From CAIVVT01 sp963838205 (GTDB lineage: Bacteria > Acidobacteriota > Terriglobia > Bryobacterales > Bryobacteraceae): a stretch of DNA of 64,000 bases. The stretch is taken from assembly GCA_963838205.1 (NCBI GenBank), contig CAWIQF010000026.1:1-64000 (forward strand), read 5' to 3'. The notes beneath the pieces are model-generated. The model had not been told where the DNA came from and did no database searches. It was given only the letters and a program-made list of their open reading frames with translations. A program made the translations under genes and the position numbers. Shown in pieces: positions 50,758-58,287 of the stretch. Within the stretch, counting starts at the first letter, position 1. Each line of letters starts with the position of its first letter.

Positions 50758-51891
50758 CTACGCGAACAGCTCCTGGGCGCGCGAGACGCGGTCGAAAACG
50801 CGGACGCCCTTGGGGCAGGTGACCGTGCATTCGGCGCAGTCGCCGCAGCGCACCGCCTGGTGGCTGGCCGCGAGTTCGAGCCAGTTCTGCCGACCCAGGG
50901 CGAACTCGCCGTAGCCTTCGGCGTAGCTGACGTAGCGGATGATGTCGGAGACCGGAAGTCCCTTAGCGCATTGGCCTTCGCAGGCGCCGCACATCGAACA
51001 GTACAGTGGCCGGATGCGGTCCATGTGTGCCGACAGAATCTTCGAGTCATCCGGGTTCCAACCGGAAGTCACAGCCTTGAAGTTCTCGTCAAGCTGGTCT
51101 AGGTCGGTGGTGCCCGGGATGCAAGTGCTGACGCAGGGCCTGCGGACGGCCCATTTCACGGCCGTGGGTAGCGCCTTGTCCTTTTTGAGCCGGTCGTACT
51201 GGCTGGTACCCGGCTTGTTGGCACGAAAGCCGCCGGCCATCACCTTCATCGCGACCACACCGATGCCGGCCTGACTCGCCTTTTCGATCAGCCCGTCGGT
51301 GATCGGATCCATCATGAAGTTGTATGACGACAGTATGACGTCAGTGCGCTTCTTCTCGATCAACCAAGGGATCATCACCGCGTGACCACCGTGGAAGCTG
51401 ACGCCGCGGAAACGAATCTTGCCCTGCTTCTGGGCCGTTTCCTGGGCTTCGAACAGCTCGTCCGGAATGGCCTCGGGTTTTTCGCGCGAGTGCAGGTACC
51501 AGATGTCGACCCAGTCTGTGCCGAGTTCCTTCAGCGAGGTCTCCAATGTTGCCATGGCTTCGGCGGCCGTTTTGGCGGGCGTCTTGGTCGAAAGCACGAT
51601 GTTCTTGCGGGCATTTTTCAGCGCCGCGCCGACCATGCGTTCGTTGTTGCCGCTCTGGTAGACGCGCGCCGTATCGAAGTACGTGACCCCCAGGTCGACG
51701 GCCTTCTCGATCACAGCCGGATCGGATGTTGTCATACAGCCGAAGCCGAGCACGGTGACCTTCAACCCGGTCTTTCCGAGCGTGCGCACGGGCATCTCCA
51801 AATTGGTGGATGACGGCGTGGCGGCCATTTTGAGACCGATCCCGGAAGTCAGGGCGGAGGCCAGGAAGCCGCGGCGGGAAGCGTCGGACAT
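50758..51891 (-). CDS. Tat-exported aldo/keto reductase with Fe-S C-terminus
   Basis: This encodes 377 residues. MSDASRRGFLASALTSGIGL is a Tat signal. The barrel has the catalytic set DLGVTYFDTARVYQSG (Asp, Tyr), KNIVLSTKT (Lys) and WYLHSREKP (His). The C-terminal 90 residues add ferredoxin-like cysteines, CSMCGACEGQC and CGDCAECTVTC, enough for one or two 4Fe-4S clusters. Such fusions link carbonyl reduction to periplasmic electron carriers rather than NADPH. The substrate is unknown. It stands divergently to the DUF362 gene, about 59 bases apart, and both encode Tat-type products with redox links. Confidence 0.88.
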   Translation of the reverse strand: MSDASRRGFLASALTSGIGLKMAATPSSTNLEMPVRTLGKTGLKVTVLGFGCMTTSDPAVIEKAVDLGVTYFDTARVYQSGNNERMVGAALKNARKNIVLSTKTPAKTAAEAMATLETSLKELGTDWVDIWYLHSREKPEAIPDELFEAQETAQKQGKIRFRGVSFHGGHAVMIPWLIEKKRTDVILSSYNFMMDPITDGLIEKASQAGIGVVAMKVMAGGFRANKPGTSQYDRLKKDKALPTAVKWAVRRPCVSTCIPGTTDLDQLDENFKAVTSGWNPDDSKILSAHMDRIRPLYCSMCGACEGQCAKGLPVSDIIRYVSYAEGYGEFALGRQNWLELAASHQAVRCGDCAECTVTCPKGVRVFDRVSRAQELFA

Positions 51892-51950
51892 GCATTTTCT
51901 CCTTTACAGAGTTTGGGCTCTGCAAATACTATATGATAAAGGCAAGCTTT

Positions 51951-53030
51951 ATGGAACACCGATTTTCGCGCCGTGACCTTTTCCAGACTTCCGTCGGGTT
52001 GTACCTGGCAGCTAAGGCCGCCCGTGCCGCTGAGCCCGCGGCGCCCCCCGCTCCGGCGCCGGCGCCCTTGCCGGCCGGCCCCAAGGTCGCGGTGGGGCTG
52101 GTGAAAGGCGACAACCGGATCGCCAACATCAAGTCGGCATTGGAGTTAATAGACGCCGACATCCGGCGCAAGCTGGCCGGCAAGAAGACCGTCGTCATCA
52201 AGCCGAACTTCGTCTCGACCAACAAACAGCTCGCCGCCACGCCCGCCGATGCGGTGCGCGGCATCATCGACTACCTCGGCCCGCGCTGGAAAGGGCCGAT
52301 CGTGATTGCCGAAAGTTCGGCGGGATCGACGACGGAAGGCTTCAAGAACTACCACTACAACGAGATCGTGAAGGACTTCCCGGGCCGCAACATCAAGCTG
52401 GTGGACCTGAACGAGGAAGCGCTTTACGAGACCATTCCGCTGCTGGACGGCGATCTGCATGTCCAGACCTGCCGGTTGGCCAAACGGCTGTGCGATCCCG
52501 AGGCCTTCGTCATCTCGGCCGGACTGCTGAAGACGCACAACGTGCTGATCGCCACGCTGAACATCAAGAACATGACGCTGGGCGCGCCGCTGCACAACGC
52601 CAGCAAAGAAAAGCCTTTCAACGACAAGCGCATCTTCCACGGCGGCGTGCGCCAGACTCACTACGACGTGATGCTGACGGCCCAGAAGCTCTCGCCCAAC
52701 TGGGGCATCGGCGTGCTGGACGGTTACGAAGGCATGGAGGGCGAAGGTCCGTCGCAGGGCACGCCCGTGGCCTCGCGGCTGGCGATTGCCTCGACCGACT
52801 TCGTGGCCGCGGACCGCATCGCCGTGGAGTGCATGGGAATCGACCCGGAGTGGATGGGCTACCTGCGCTACTGCGAGCAGGCGGGCGTAGGAGCCTACGA
52901 CCGCTCGCGCATTGAGCTGCGCGGCGAACAGGTCGCGAGCGTGCAGAAGAAGTACCGTCTGCACAACGACATCGAGCTCGAGTTGCAGTGGCGCGGCCCG
53001 CTCACCGACCTGCCGCCGAAACTGGGCTGA
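51951..53030 (+). CDS. Tat-exported DUF362 protein
   Basis: About 359 residues. MEHRFSRRDLFQTSVGLYLAA is a Tat-like signal (SRRDLF), followed by an Ala/Pro linker. The DUF362 domain shows KTVVIKPNFVSTNKQLAATPADAVRGIIDYL, IVIAESSAGSTTEGFKNYHYNEI, LLKTHNVLIATLNIKNMTLGAPL and ASTDFVAADRIAVECMGID. DUF362 proteins are often linked to Fe-S redox partners; here the domain has few Cys and no ferredoxin module. Function is unknown. An ATG at 51933 is in frame but has no better site. It faces the Fe-S aldo/keto reductase across a TATGAT-containing promoter region. Confidence 0.85.
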   Translation: MEHRFSRRDLFQTSVGLYLAAKAARAAEPAAPPAPAPAPLPAGPKVAVGLVKGDNRIANIKSALELIDADIRRKLAGKKTVVIKPNFVSTNKQLAATPADAVRGIIDYLGPRWKGPIVIAESSAGSTTEGFKNYHYNEIVKDFPGRNIKLVDLNEEALYETIPLLDGDLHVQTCRLAKRLCDPEAFVISAGLLKTHNVLIATLNIKNMTLGAPLHNASKEKPFNDKRIFHGGVRQTHYDVMLTAQKLSPNWGIGVLDGYEGMEGEGPSQGTPVASRLAIASTDFVAADRIAVECMGIDPEWMGYLRYCEQAGVGAYDRSRIELRGEQVASVQKKYRLHNDIELELQWRGPLTDLPPKLG

Positions 53031-53170
53031 TCCGGCCCCGCTTAGCCGCTCGAAACCGGGCCACGCCTGGCAGACCGCGGCTGCGCCGGGAACTACCAAC
53101 CGGCGCTGCGTACGGCCGGGGAAAACCGCCCGCTCGAGCGGTTCTGCTACTCTTGCCACAGGCACGCGCG

Positions 53171-53617
53171 ATGCAATCCTGGCGGAAGCTGTTGATCTAC
53201 GCCAACGTGGCGCTGGCTTTCGTCGTGATCTGGACGGCGATCCCGCTGATCCAACGCTACAAGCGAGAGCACGCCAAGCCGGTCGAGAAGCCCATCCAGC
53301 GGACTCCGGAGATGGACTGGGTGGACCCAGCCAAGGGCGCGCAGATCATGCAGTTCTACGTTTATCCCAACGTCATCTTGCCAGGCGGCAAGAGCTCGCT
53401 CTGCTATGGCGTGGCGCAGGTGAAAACGGTGCAATTGGATCCGCCGGTAGGTGAGGTCAAGCCGACTTTCAACCGCTGTCTCGACGTTTCGCCGAAGCAA
53501 ACGACGACCTATTCCCTGACCGCGACCGATGCCCATGGGAAACAACTGCAGCGCACGACCGTGCTTTACGTCGCTTCGCGGAACGCCGTGGAACGGCCCA
53601 CGCAGAAAGCCCGGTGA
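53171..53617 (+). CDS. Membrane-anchored protein with Ig-like domain
   Basis: A 148-residue protein. One N-terminal helix (LIYANVALAFVVIWTAIPLI) anchors it, and the rest is an extracytoplasmic beta sandwich: IMQFYVYPNVILPGGKSSLCYGVAQVKTVQLDPPVGEVKPTFNRCLDVSP, TTTYSLTATDAHGKQLQRTTVLYV. The pattern of a small Ig-like module with two Cys (CYGV and RCLD) recalls Big or PKD-like accessory domains. Function is unknown. The open frame starts at 52988, but that part overlaps the DUF362 gene, so the Met at 53171 is chosen. A long gap follows. Confidence 0.65.
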   Translation: MQSWRKLLIYANVALAFVVIWTAIPLIQRYKREHAKPVEKPIQRTPEMDWVDPAKGAQIMQFYVYPNVILPGGKSSLCYGVAQVKTVQLDPPVGEVKPTFNRCLDVSPKQTTTYSLTATDAHGKQLQRTTVLYVASRNAVERPTQKAR

Positions 53618-53686
53618 GCGGCCGGGACAGCCGCAGTTCCGCGGTTGTTACCAAGCCGCGACTATAAGCAGTCGCCATGGCCCTCC

Positions 53687-54029
53687 GGGCCACTCATAGA
53701 AATGAAAGTCGGAGTGGCTTTCGTGTGAGCGGATGCGTTACGATCTTCGCGTTTTTACCGCGCCGAGACCGTTGTTTCCACGCCGCGAGAAAGGCAGACC
53801 GGATGGGCCACGGCAGGGAGCGATTGGGCAACGATTTCCCAATCGGCCATTTTACGCCTTGTAGAATCAATTACTTAGAAACCGAGTTGAGCAAAATTGC
53901 CCAATCGGCGCGGCGCGAGCGCTGAGAATCATCGCAGGCGGGTCAGTCTCCAGGCAGCCTCCAACCGCCGCTCTTGGCGCGAGCGGGCCACCCATAAATG
54001 TCGTCCGGAGAGTTTCGTGTGAGCGGTCG
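53687..54029. repeat. Two direct repeats with flanking hairpin in a 501-base gap
   Basis: A 45-base element starting GGGCCACTCATA (53687) recurs at 53985 as GGGCCACCCATA; both end with TTTCGTGTGAGCGG. Between them GATTGGG (53822-53828) pairs with CCCAATC (53838-53844), and TTGCCCAATC occurs again at 53897. This gap (53,618-54,118) holds no gene that I can support; TACAAT just before the TPR gene is a likely -10 box. Confidence 0.55.
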
Positions 54030-54118
54030 CCGCGCTGGTCGAAGTACTCGAGGGCCTTCAATCCAGGCCGCTGGCGGGCGGTGCACGGATTCTCCGCGTC
54101 GATTACAATTCCAGACAG

Positions 54119-55270
54119 GTGAAACTTCTCGCGTTCGCATTCCTCATCCCGCTGTTCGCAGCGCTGCCTGGGCGCGCCGCCGATCCGCCCGAGGTGATCG
54201 TTCAGAAAGCCCAGGAAGCGCATCGGGCCGGAGACCTGACCACCGCCATCCGGCTGTACCGCGAGTTCCTGACCGACCACCCCGAGGTGGCCGAGATCCG
54301 CTCGAATCTGGGGGCCGCGCTGGCCCGCGACGGGCAGTTCGAAGCGGCCATCAAGGAGTATCGCGAGGCCCTGAAGAAGCTCACAAACCCCGCCATCCGC
54401 CTCAACCTGGCGCTGGCGTATTACAAGCTGGGGCGGCTGCCGGAGGCCGTTCAGGAATTCGAGATCGTCCACAAGTCACAGCCCGAGTCACTGCAAACGG
54501 TCTATCTGCTCGGCGACTGCTGGCTTCAAATGGGTCAGTCGCAGCAGGTGATCGACCTGTTGACGCCGCTGCAGCAGAAGTACCCGGAAGACAAAGCGAT
54601 CGCCTATATGCTCGGCACGGCGCTCTTGAGCCTGCACCGCACGGGTCTGGCGCAGATGGTTCTGGACCGCGTGCTGCGCGAGGGTGAATCGGCCGAAGCG
54701 GCGCTGCTGCTCGGCGCCAGCGAATTCGAGGCCCACGATAGCAAGGCCGCGTTGGTTCACTTCAGGCGCGCCATCCAGATCGATCCCAACCTGCCCAGCG
54801 CGCACGCATTTTATGCCCGCGCGCTGAAGGAGACAGGCGACTCGGACGGGGCGGCGGAGCAGTATCGGGAGGAACTGAAGCTGAACCCCTACGACTACGT
54901 ATCGAACCTCGATACCGTGCTGCTGCTGAAGGAGGAAGGCAAGCTGGACGAGGCGCTGGTACATGTGGATCGAGCGCTGCGGGTGCGCCCGGGAGACGCC
55001 GGCGCCCTGTACCAGCGCGCCGCCATTCACGTGCTGCAAGCCCGCAACGAGCAGGCGCGCGCGGAGCTGGAAGGGCTGATCCAGGAGTATCCGAACTTCA
55101 CTGAAGCGCACGTCTCGCTGGCGACCACGTACTACCGCCTGAAGCGGAAGGAGGACGGCGACCGCGAGCGCGGAATCGTCCGCCAGCTCCAGGAAGCGGA
55201 GCAGAAGCGGCTGGAGCAGAGCCAGAAGCAGCCACCGGCGGCTCCAGGGGCTCAGACGCCGCCGAAGTAG
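54119..55270 (+). CDS. Secreted TPR-repeat protein
   Basis: A 383-residue protein. The GTG start gives a signal peptide (KLLAFAFLIPLFAALPGRAA). At least eight tetratricopeptide repeats follow, with typical spacing such as AHRAGDLTTAIRLYREFLTDHP, EIRSNLGAALARDGQFEAAIKEY, RLNLALAYYKLGRLPEAVQEF and NLPSAHAFYARALKETGDSDGAAEQYREEL. The tail is Gln/Lys/Pro-rich and disordered. It would act as a protein-protein scaffold in the periplasm or outer membrane. The likely -10 box TACAAT lies only about ten bases before the start codon, so the leader is very short. Confidence 0.85.
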   Translation: MKLLAFAFLIPLFAALPGRAADPPEVIVQKAQEAHRAGDLTTAIRLYREFLTDHPEVAEIRSNLGAALARDGQFEAAIKEYREALKKLTNPAIRLNLALAYYKLGRLPEAVQEFEIVHKSQPESLQTVYLLGDCWLQMGQSQQVIDLLTPLQQKYPEDKAIAYMLGTALLSLHRTGLAQMVLDRVLREGESAEAALLLGASEFEAHDSKAALVHFRRAIQIDPNLPSAHAFYARALKETGDSDGAAEQYREELKLNPYDYVSNLDTVLLLKEEGKLDEALVHVDRALRVRPGDAGALYQRAAIHVLQARNEQARAELEGLIQEYPNFTEAHVSLATTYYRLKRKEDGDRERGIVRQLQEAEQKRLEQSQKQPPAAPGAQTPPK

Positions 55271-55379
55271 TAGCCCGCATATCCCAAAGGACTGGCTTTC
55301 TGGCTCGCGCTGAATCGCGCATACCAGCGTCCGGTCACCACCATACAGGCCGGCTGGCGGCCGATCCAGGTTCGCGGAT

Positions 55380-55396
55380 CACGGACCTCGTCCGTG
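55380..55396 (+). terminator. GC-rich hairpin after the TPR gene
   Basis: CACGGAC (55380-55386) pairs with GTCCGTG (55390-55396) around a three-base loop, 110 bases after the TPR stop. The T-run is weak (CCCATTTGG). A terminator role is possible. Confidence 0.4.
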
Positions 55397-55444
55397 CCCA
55401 TTTGGATGGTTCTCTGAACGCTCAGAAGAGTCGCATCGCTTCAG

Positions 55445-55470
55445 CAGTAGGGTCAAGCTTGACCCTACTG
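55445..55470. repeat. 26-base perfect palindrome
   Basis: CAGTAGGGTCAAG at 55445-55457 is followed directly by its exact reverse complement up to 55470, with AAGCTT at the centre. There is no spacer, so it would form a cruciform rather than an ordinary hairpin. It lies between the convergent TPR and pgi genes. Confidence 0.8.
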
Positions 55471-55527
55471 AACCGGACTGAGCCCGCTCCCACCTGCGCT
55501 ATCCAGGGTCTTGCGTCCGCACTCGCG

Positions 55528-55560
55528 CCGTCCGCTTGAGGACGGCCGCCTCCAGGCGGC
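55528..55560. terminator. Two adjoining hairpins at the pgi stop
   Basis: CCGTCC (55528-55533) pairs with GGACGG (55540-55545), and directly after it GCCGCC (55545-55550) pairs with GGCGGC (55555-55560), 13 bases before the pgi stop codon. The tandem GC hairpins probably end pgi transcription from the right. Confidence 0.5.
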
Positions 55561-55572
55561 GAGAAACTCGTG

Positions 55573-56970
55573 TTAGAGCTTCGCGCCCGCCCGCTGCGTT
55601 TCGTAAGCCTTGTATCTAGCTGCGTATTCTTCGTAGCCGGCGCGGCCCATCAACCCGAACGTGAAGACTTTGCCCAGCTCCACTCCGGGCTGGTCGAAGG
55701 CGTCGATGCCCAGCAGTTCGCCGCAGAACGCGGTCTGAAATTCAAACATCTGCAGCACCGCACCCAGGTGCCAGGCGTCGAGCTTATCCAGCGTGTAGGT
55801 GCAGTTGGGACGTTCGGCCGTGGTCAGCGCCGCGGCGGTGGCCAGGCGCTCCATGTCGATCAACTTGCGCAGGCTCTGGCCGGCGAGGTAATCGAAGCCC
55901 TCCAGGCCGGTCTTTTCCTTGGGAATCCGGCCCGCCGTCGCCCACTTGCCCACGGCCCAGAAGCTGTAAACTTTGTCGTTCGGCCCCTCGCGGTAAAGCT
56001 GGACCTGGGAGTGCTGGTCGGTGGCGCCCAGCGCGGCAATCGGCGTCTGGCCGGTGTGGACCAGTTTGCCTTTGCGATTCTTCGCCTTTCCGAGCGACTC
56101 GGCCCACAACTGGCGGAACCAGAAGGCCGCGCCCCACAGGCGACTGGCGTAAGGGAATGCAACCTGGATCGTTTTACCGCGGCGGGTCCAGATGAGCCAG
56201 TGCAGCAGCGCCGATTTCAGCGCGATGTTTTCGTCGAAGTTCTCTTTCCAACACAGCGCCGTCATATCGCCGGCGCCCTTGCAGACGCCCGCGATGTCCA
56301 GCCCGGCCAGAGCCGCCGGAACGAGCCCCACGGCGGAGAGAACGCTGAAGCGCCCACCCACGTTTTCGGGAATGTGGAAGGTGACGAGATCGTTCGCCGT
56401 GGCGAACTTCTTCAGGTCACCGTGGCCTTCGCTGGTCACGGCGACAATGCGCGCGGCCGCTTTCTTTGCGCCCAGCTTGGCCTTCAGCCATTCGTGCACG
56501 ATGAGAAACGTGCTCATGGTCTCGGCCGTGGAGCCGGACTTGGCAATCGGCACGACGATGGTCCTGGCCGCGTTCATCGACTCGAGCGCCGACTGGATGA
56601 AGACCGGGTCGACATTGTCGAGGATCACCAGCCGCGGATTCTTCGTCGAAAAAGCCGCCTGTACTGGGTGCGGACCGCGCAGGCCGCAATCGAGCGCCCA
56701 CGCGCCCAGCGCGCTGCCGCCGATGCCAACGACGCAAACCGTGTCATAGGCGCCGGCGACCGATTTGGCGTATGCCTTGACCTCGCGGATCAGCGCCGCC
56801 TGGAAGGGCAGGTGCGGGAAGCCGTACTCGCCCGCATCGGCGCGCTTATGGAAGCCGGCCAGCGCGGCCAGTGCCGCGGGTTGCGCCGCGGCCGCTTCTT
56901 CGGGCGTCAGCCCGTGCTTCGCGCCGACCATCGCGGCGGAGAGATTGGTGGGATCGAAATGAATGGCCAT
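55573..56970 (-). CDS. pgi: Glucose-6-phosphate isomerase
   Basis: This enzyme interconverts glucose 6-phosphate and fructose 6-phosphate. 465 residues; bacterial enzymes range from 445 to 550. Typical blocks are VVGIGGSALGAWALDCGL (sugar-phosphate loop), IAKSGSTAETMSTFLIV, ENVGGRFSVLSAVGLVP (family signature), ALGATDQHSQVQLYREGP and the C-terminal KVFTFGLMGRAGYEEYA. Glu and His residues for ring opening fall in these blocks. With pgm at 7.4 kb it links glucose 1-phosphate to central carbon metabolism, though the two genes are 48 kb apart. The upstream gap carries the largest 11-base repeat array. Confidence 0.94.
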   Translation of the reverse strand: MAIHFDPTNLSAAMVGAKHGLTPEEAAAAQPAALAALAGFHKRADAGEYGFPHLPFQAALIREVKAYAKSVAGAYDTVCVVGIGGSALGAWALDCGLRGPHPVQAAFSTKNPRLVILDNVDPVFIQSALESMNAARTIVVPIAKSGSTAETMSTFLIVHEWLKAKLGAKKAAARIVAVTSEGHGDLKKFATANDLVTFHIPENVGGRFSVLSAVGLVPAALAGLDIAGVCKGAGDMTALCWKENFDENIALKSALLHWLIWTRRGKTIQVAFPYASRLWGAAFWFRQLWAESLGKAKNRKGKLVHTGQTPIAALGATDQHSQVQLYREGPNDKVYSFWAVGKWATAGRIPKEKTGLEGFDYLAGQSLRKLIDMERLATAAALTTAERPNCTYTLDKLDAWHLGAVLQMFEFQTAFCGELLGIDAFDQPGVELGKVFTFGLMGRAGYEEYAARYKAYETQRAGAKL

Positions 56971-57070
56971 GATGTGGTGTGAGGCGCCGCCGGCAGGGCG
57001 TACGCCCGATATGGACAGGATAGCGTGGTTCGCGCTCGCGGGCGCGCTGCCGGCGTGCGGGCGCTCCGTG

Positions 57071-57224
57071 CGGTGGAACGCCGGTGCGCGCGCTGGGTTT
57101 TACCGTGAATCCACCGCGCGCGGACCGCGATTTGGCGGTGATTTTGCGGTAATTTCACCGTGCAGACGCGGTGATTTGCCGTGAAATCACGGTTCGCGCA
57201 CGGTGTCTTGGCGCTGAATTCGCC
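57071..57224. repeat. Degenerate array of an 11-base unit, CGGTG/ACCGTG core, about 14 turns
   Basis: CGGTG or a close variant recurs at 57071, 57082, 57104, 57115, 57126, 57136, 57147, 57158, 57169, 57180, 57190, 57201 and 57212, nearly all at 11-base steps (one or two at 10). Units often carry ATTT next to the core (GCGGTGATTT twice). The array covers most of the gap between the RDD gene stop and the pgi start, both on the minus strand. Confidence 0.7.
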
Positions 57225-57249
57225 GCATTTTGCAGGTCGATGGGAGCTA

Positions 57250-58230
57250 TTAATCGGCGTCGTAACCGGGCCGGAGGATGAGGAAAGTCTGCGAAATCAT
57301 GTCCTGCATCGAGTAGCCTTCCTGGTTGACGACGGTCCAGAAGGCGCCTACTAGCCCGCCAATGGTCAGCCAGCCGGCCAGTGCTCGAACGATGCGCTGT
57401 CCGATGGTGGGGCGGCGGCCGTCCATGCTGACGATCTCGAGACCGTAACATTGCAGACCGACCGTGGGCTGCTCGAAGACCGCCCACAGCGCCTTGTAGC
57501 ACAGGCTCAGGGCAACCGGCGCGGCGACCAGAAAGTACCACGGAACGGCGCGCAAGTCGTCCCACGTGAAGCTCTCGCGGGAAGCGCGGAAGGCGACGAA
57601 AACCGCCGCTGCGAACATGAGACTCAGCACGCCTACGATGATCGAATCCACGAGCAAAGAATAGAGGCGCAGGCGTATGGGGGCCGCGGACAGGCCTTTG
57701 GCCGGCTGCAGAACTTTGGAGAAAGGTTTGTGCGACTGCGGCATGCCGAAATCGAAGGCCGATTGCGATTCATCCACCGCCGGGCGGCGTGGCGCGCGCC
57801 GGCTAGCTGCAAACAGCGGATCGTGCGGCGCAATCGCGCTATCGGTTGCGGAAGGAGTTCGGGGAGCCCTGGGTGAGGGCGGCGGCGCGGAGGTCTGAGG
57901 CCGGGAGAAATCCGGTGGCGGGGCAGTGTACGCGGAGGGCTGAGGCGCCCCGGGATTTGTAACCGGCATAGCGACGACTTTGCCGCTGGGCGCATGTCCA
58001 AATAGAATGCGCTGCGAAGGGCGTTGATGGGGCTTGAAACCGGGGTTGGAATGAACCCCGAAGCCGCGCGGCGCGCGCTGCAGGCCGCCGGGCTCACGCA
58101 GCGGGTCGAATTGCGGGACGGCGGCCGTTCGGACTACGCGCGAGTGCGACGAGAGCCGGGCTTGGCAGCGCTGGCAACGCTCGGCTCCGGATGGATTATC
58201 GGCCTGACATGAACCGCACTGCATCGACAT
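57250..58230 (-). CDS. Zinc-ribbon RDD-family membrane protein, long form
   Basis: This encodes 326 residues. CGSC and CQRC (residues 5-8 and 19-22) form a zinc ribbon. A 130-residue Pro/Ser/Ala-rich linker follows (TAPPPDFSRPQTSAPPPSPR). The RDD domain starts AAPIRLRLYSLLVDSIIVGVLSLMFAAAVFV and continues with two more helices (VPWYFLVAAPVALSLCYKALWAVF and ALAGWLTIGGLVGAFWTVV), VGLQCYGLEIVSMDGRRPTIGQRI between them and SMQDMISQTFLIL at the end. It is a longer paralogue of the protein at 14,445. Function is unknown. Its end is followed by the 11-base array. Confidence 0.82.
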   Translation of the reverse strand: MSMQCGSCQADNPSGAERCQRCQARLSSHSRVVRTAAVPQFDPLREPGGLQRAPRGFGVHSNPGFKPHQRPSQRILFGHAPSGKVVAMPVTNPGAPQPSAYTAPPPDFSRPQTSAPPPSPRAPRTPSATDSAIAPHDPLFAASRRAPRRPAVDESQSAFDFGMPQSHKPFSKVLQPAKGLSAAPIRLRLYSLLVDSIIVGVLSLMFAAAVFVAFRASRESFTWDDLRAVPWYFLVAAPVALSLCYKALWAVFEQPTVGLQCYGLEIVSMDGRRPTIGQRIVRALAGWLTIGGLVGAFWTVVNQEGYSMQDMISQTFLILRPGYDAD

Positions 58231-58287
58231 GCCTCCGTGATCTGCCTTCTGTTGCGACCGATTCTTGGAACGTGCTAGGTTTGTCGT

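Noticed and set aside
55570..56982. A 470-codon open frame on the plus strand
   Set aside because: It is antisense to pgi, which has all its family motifs.
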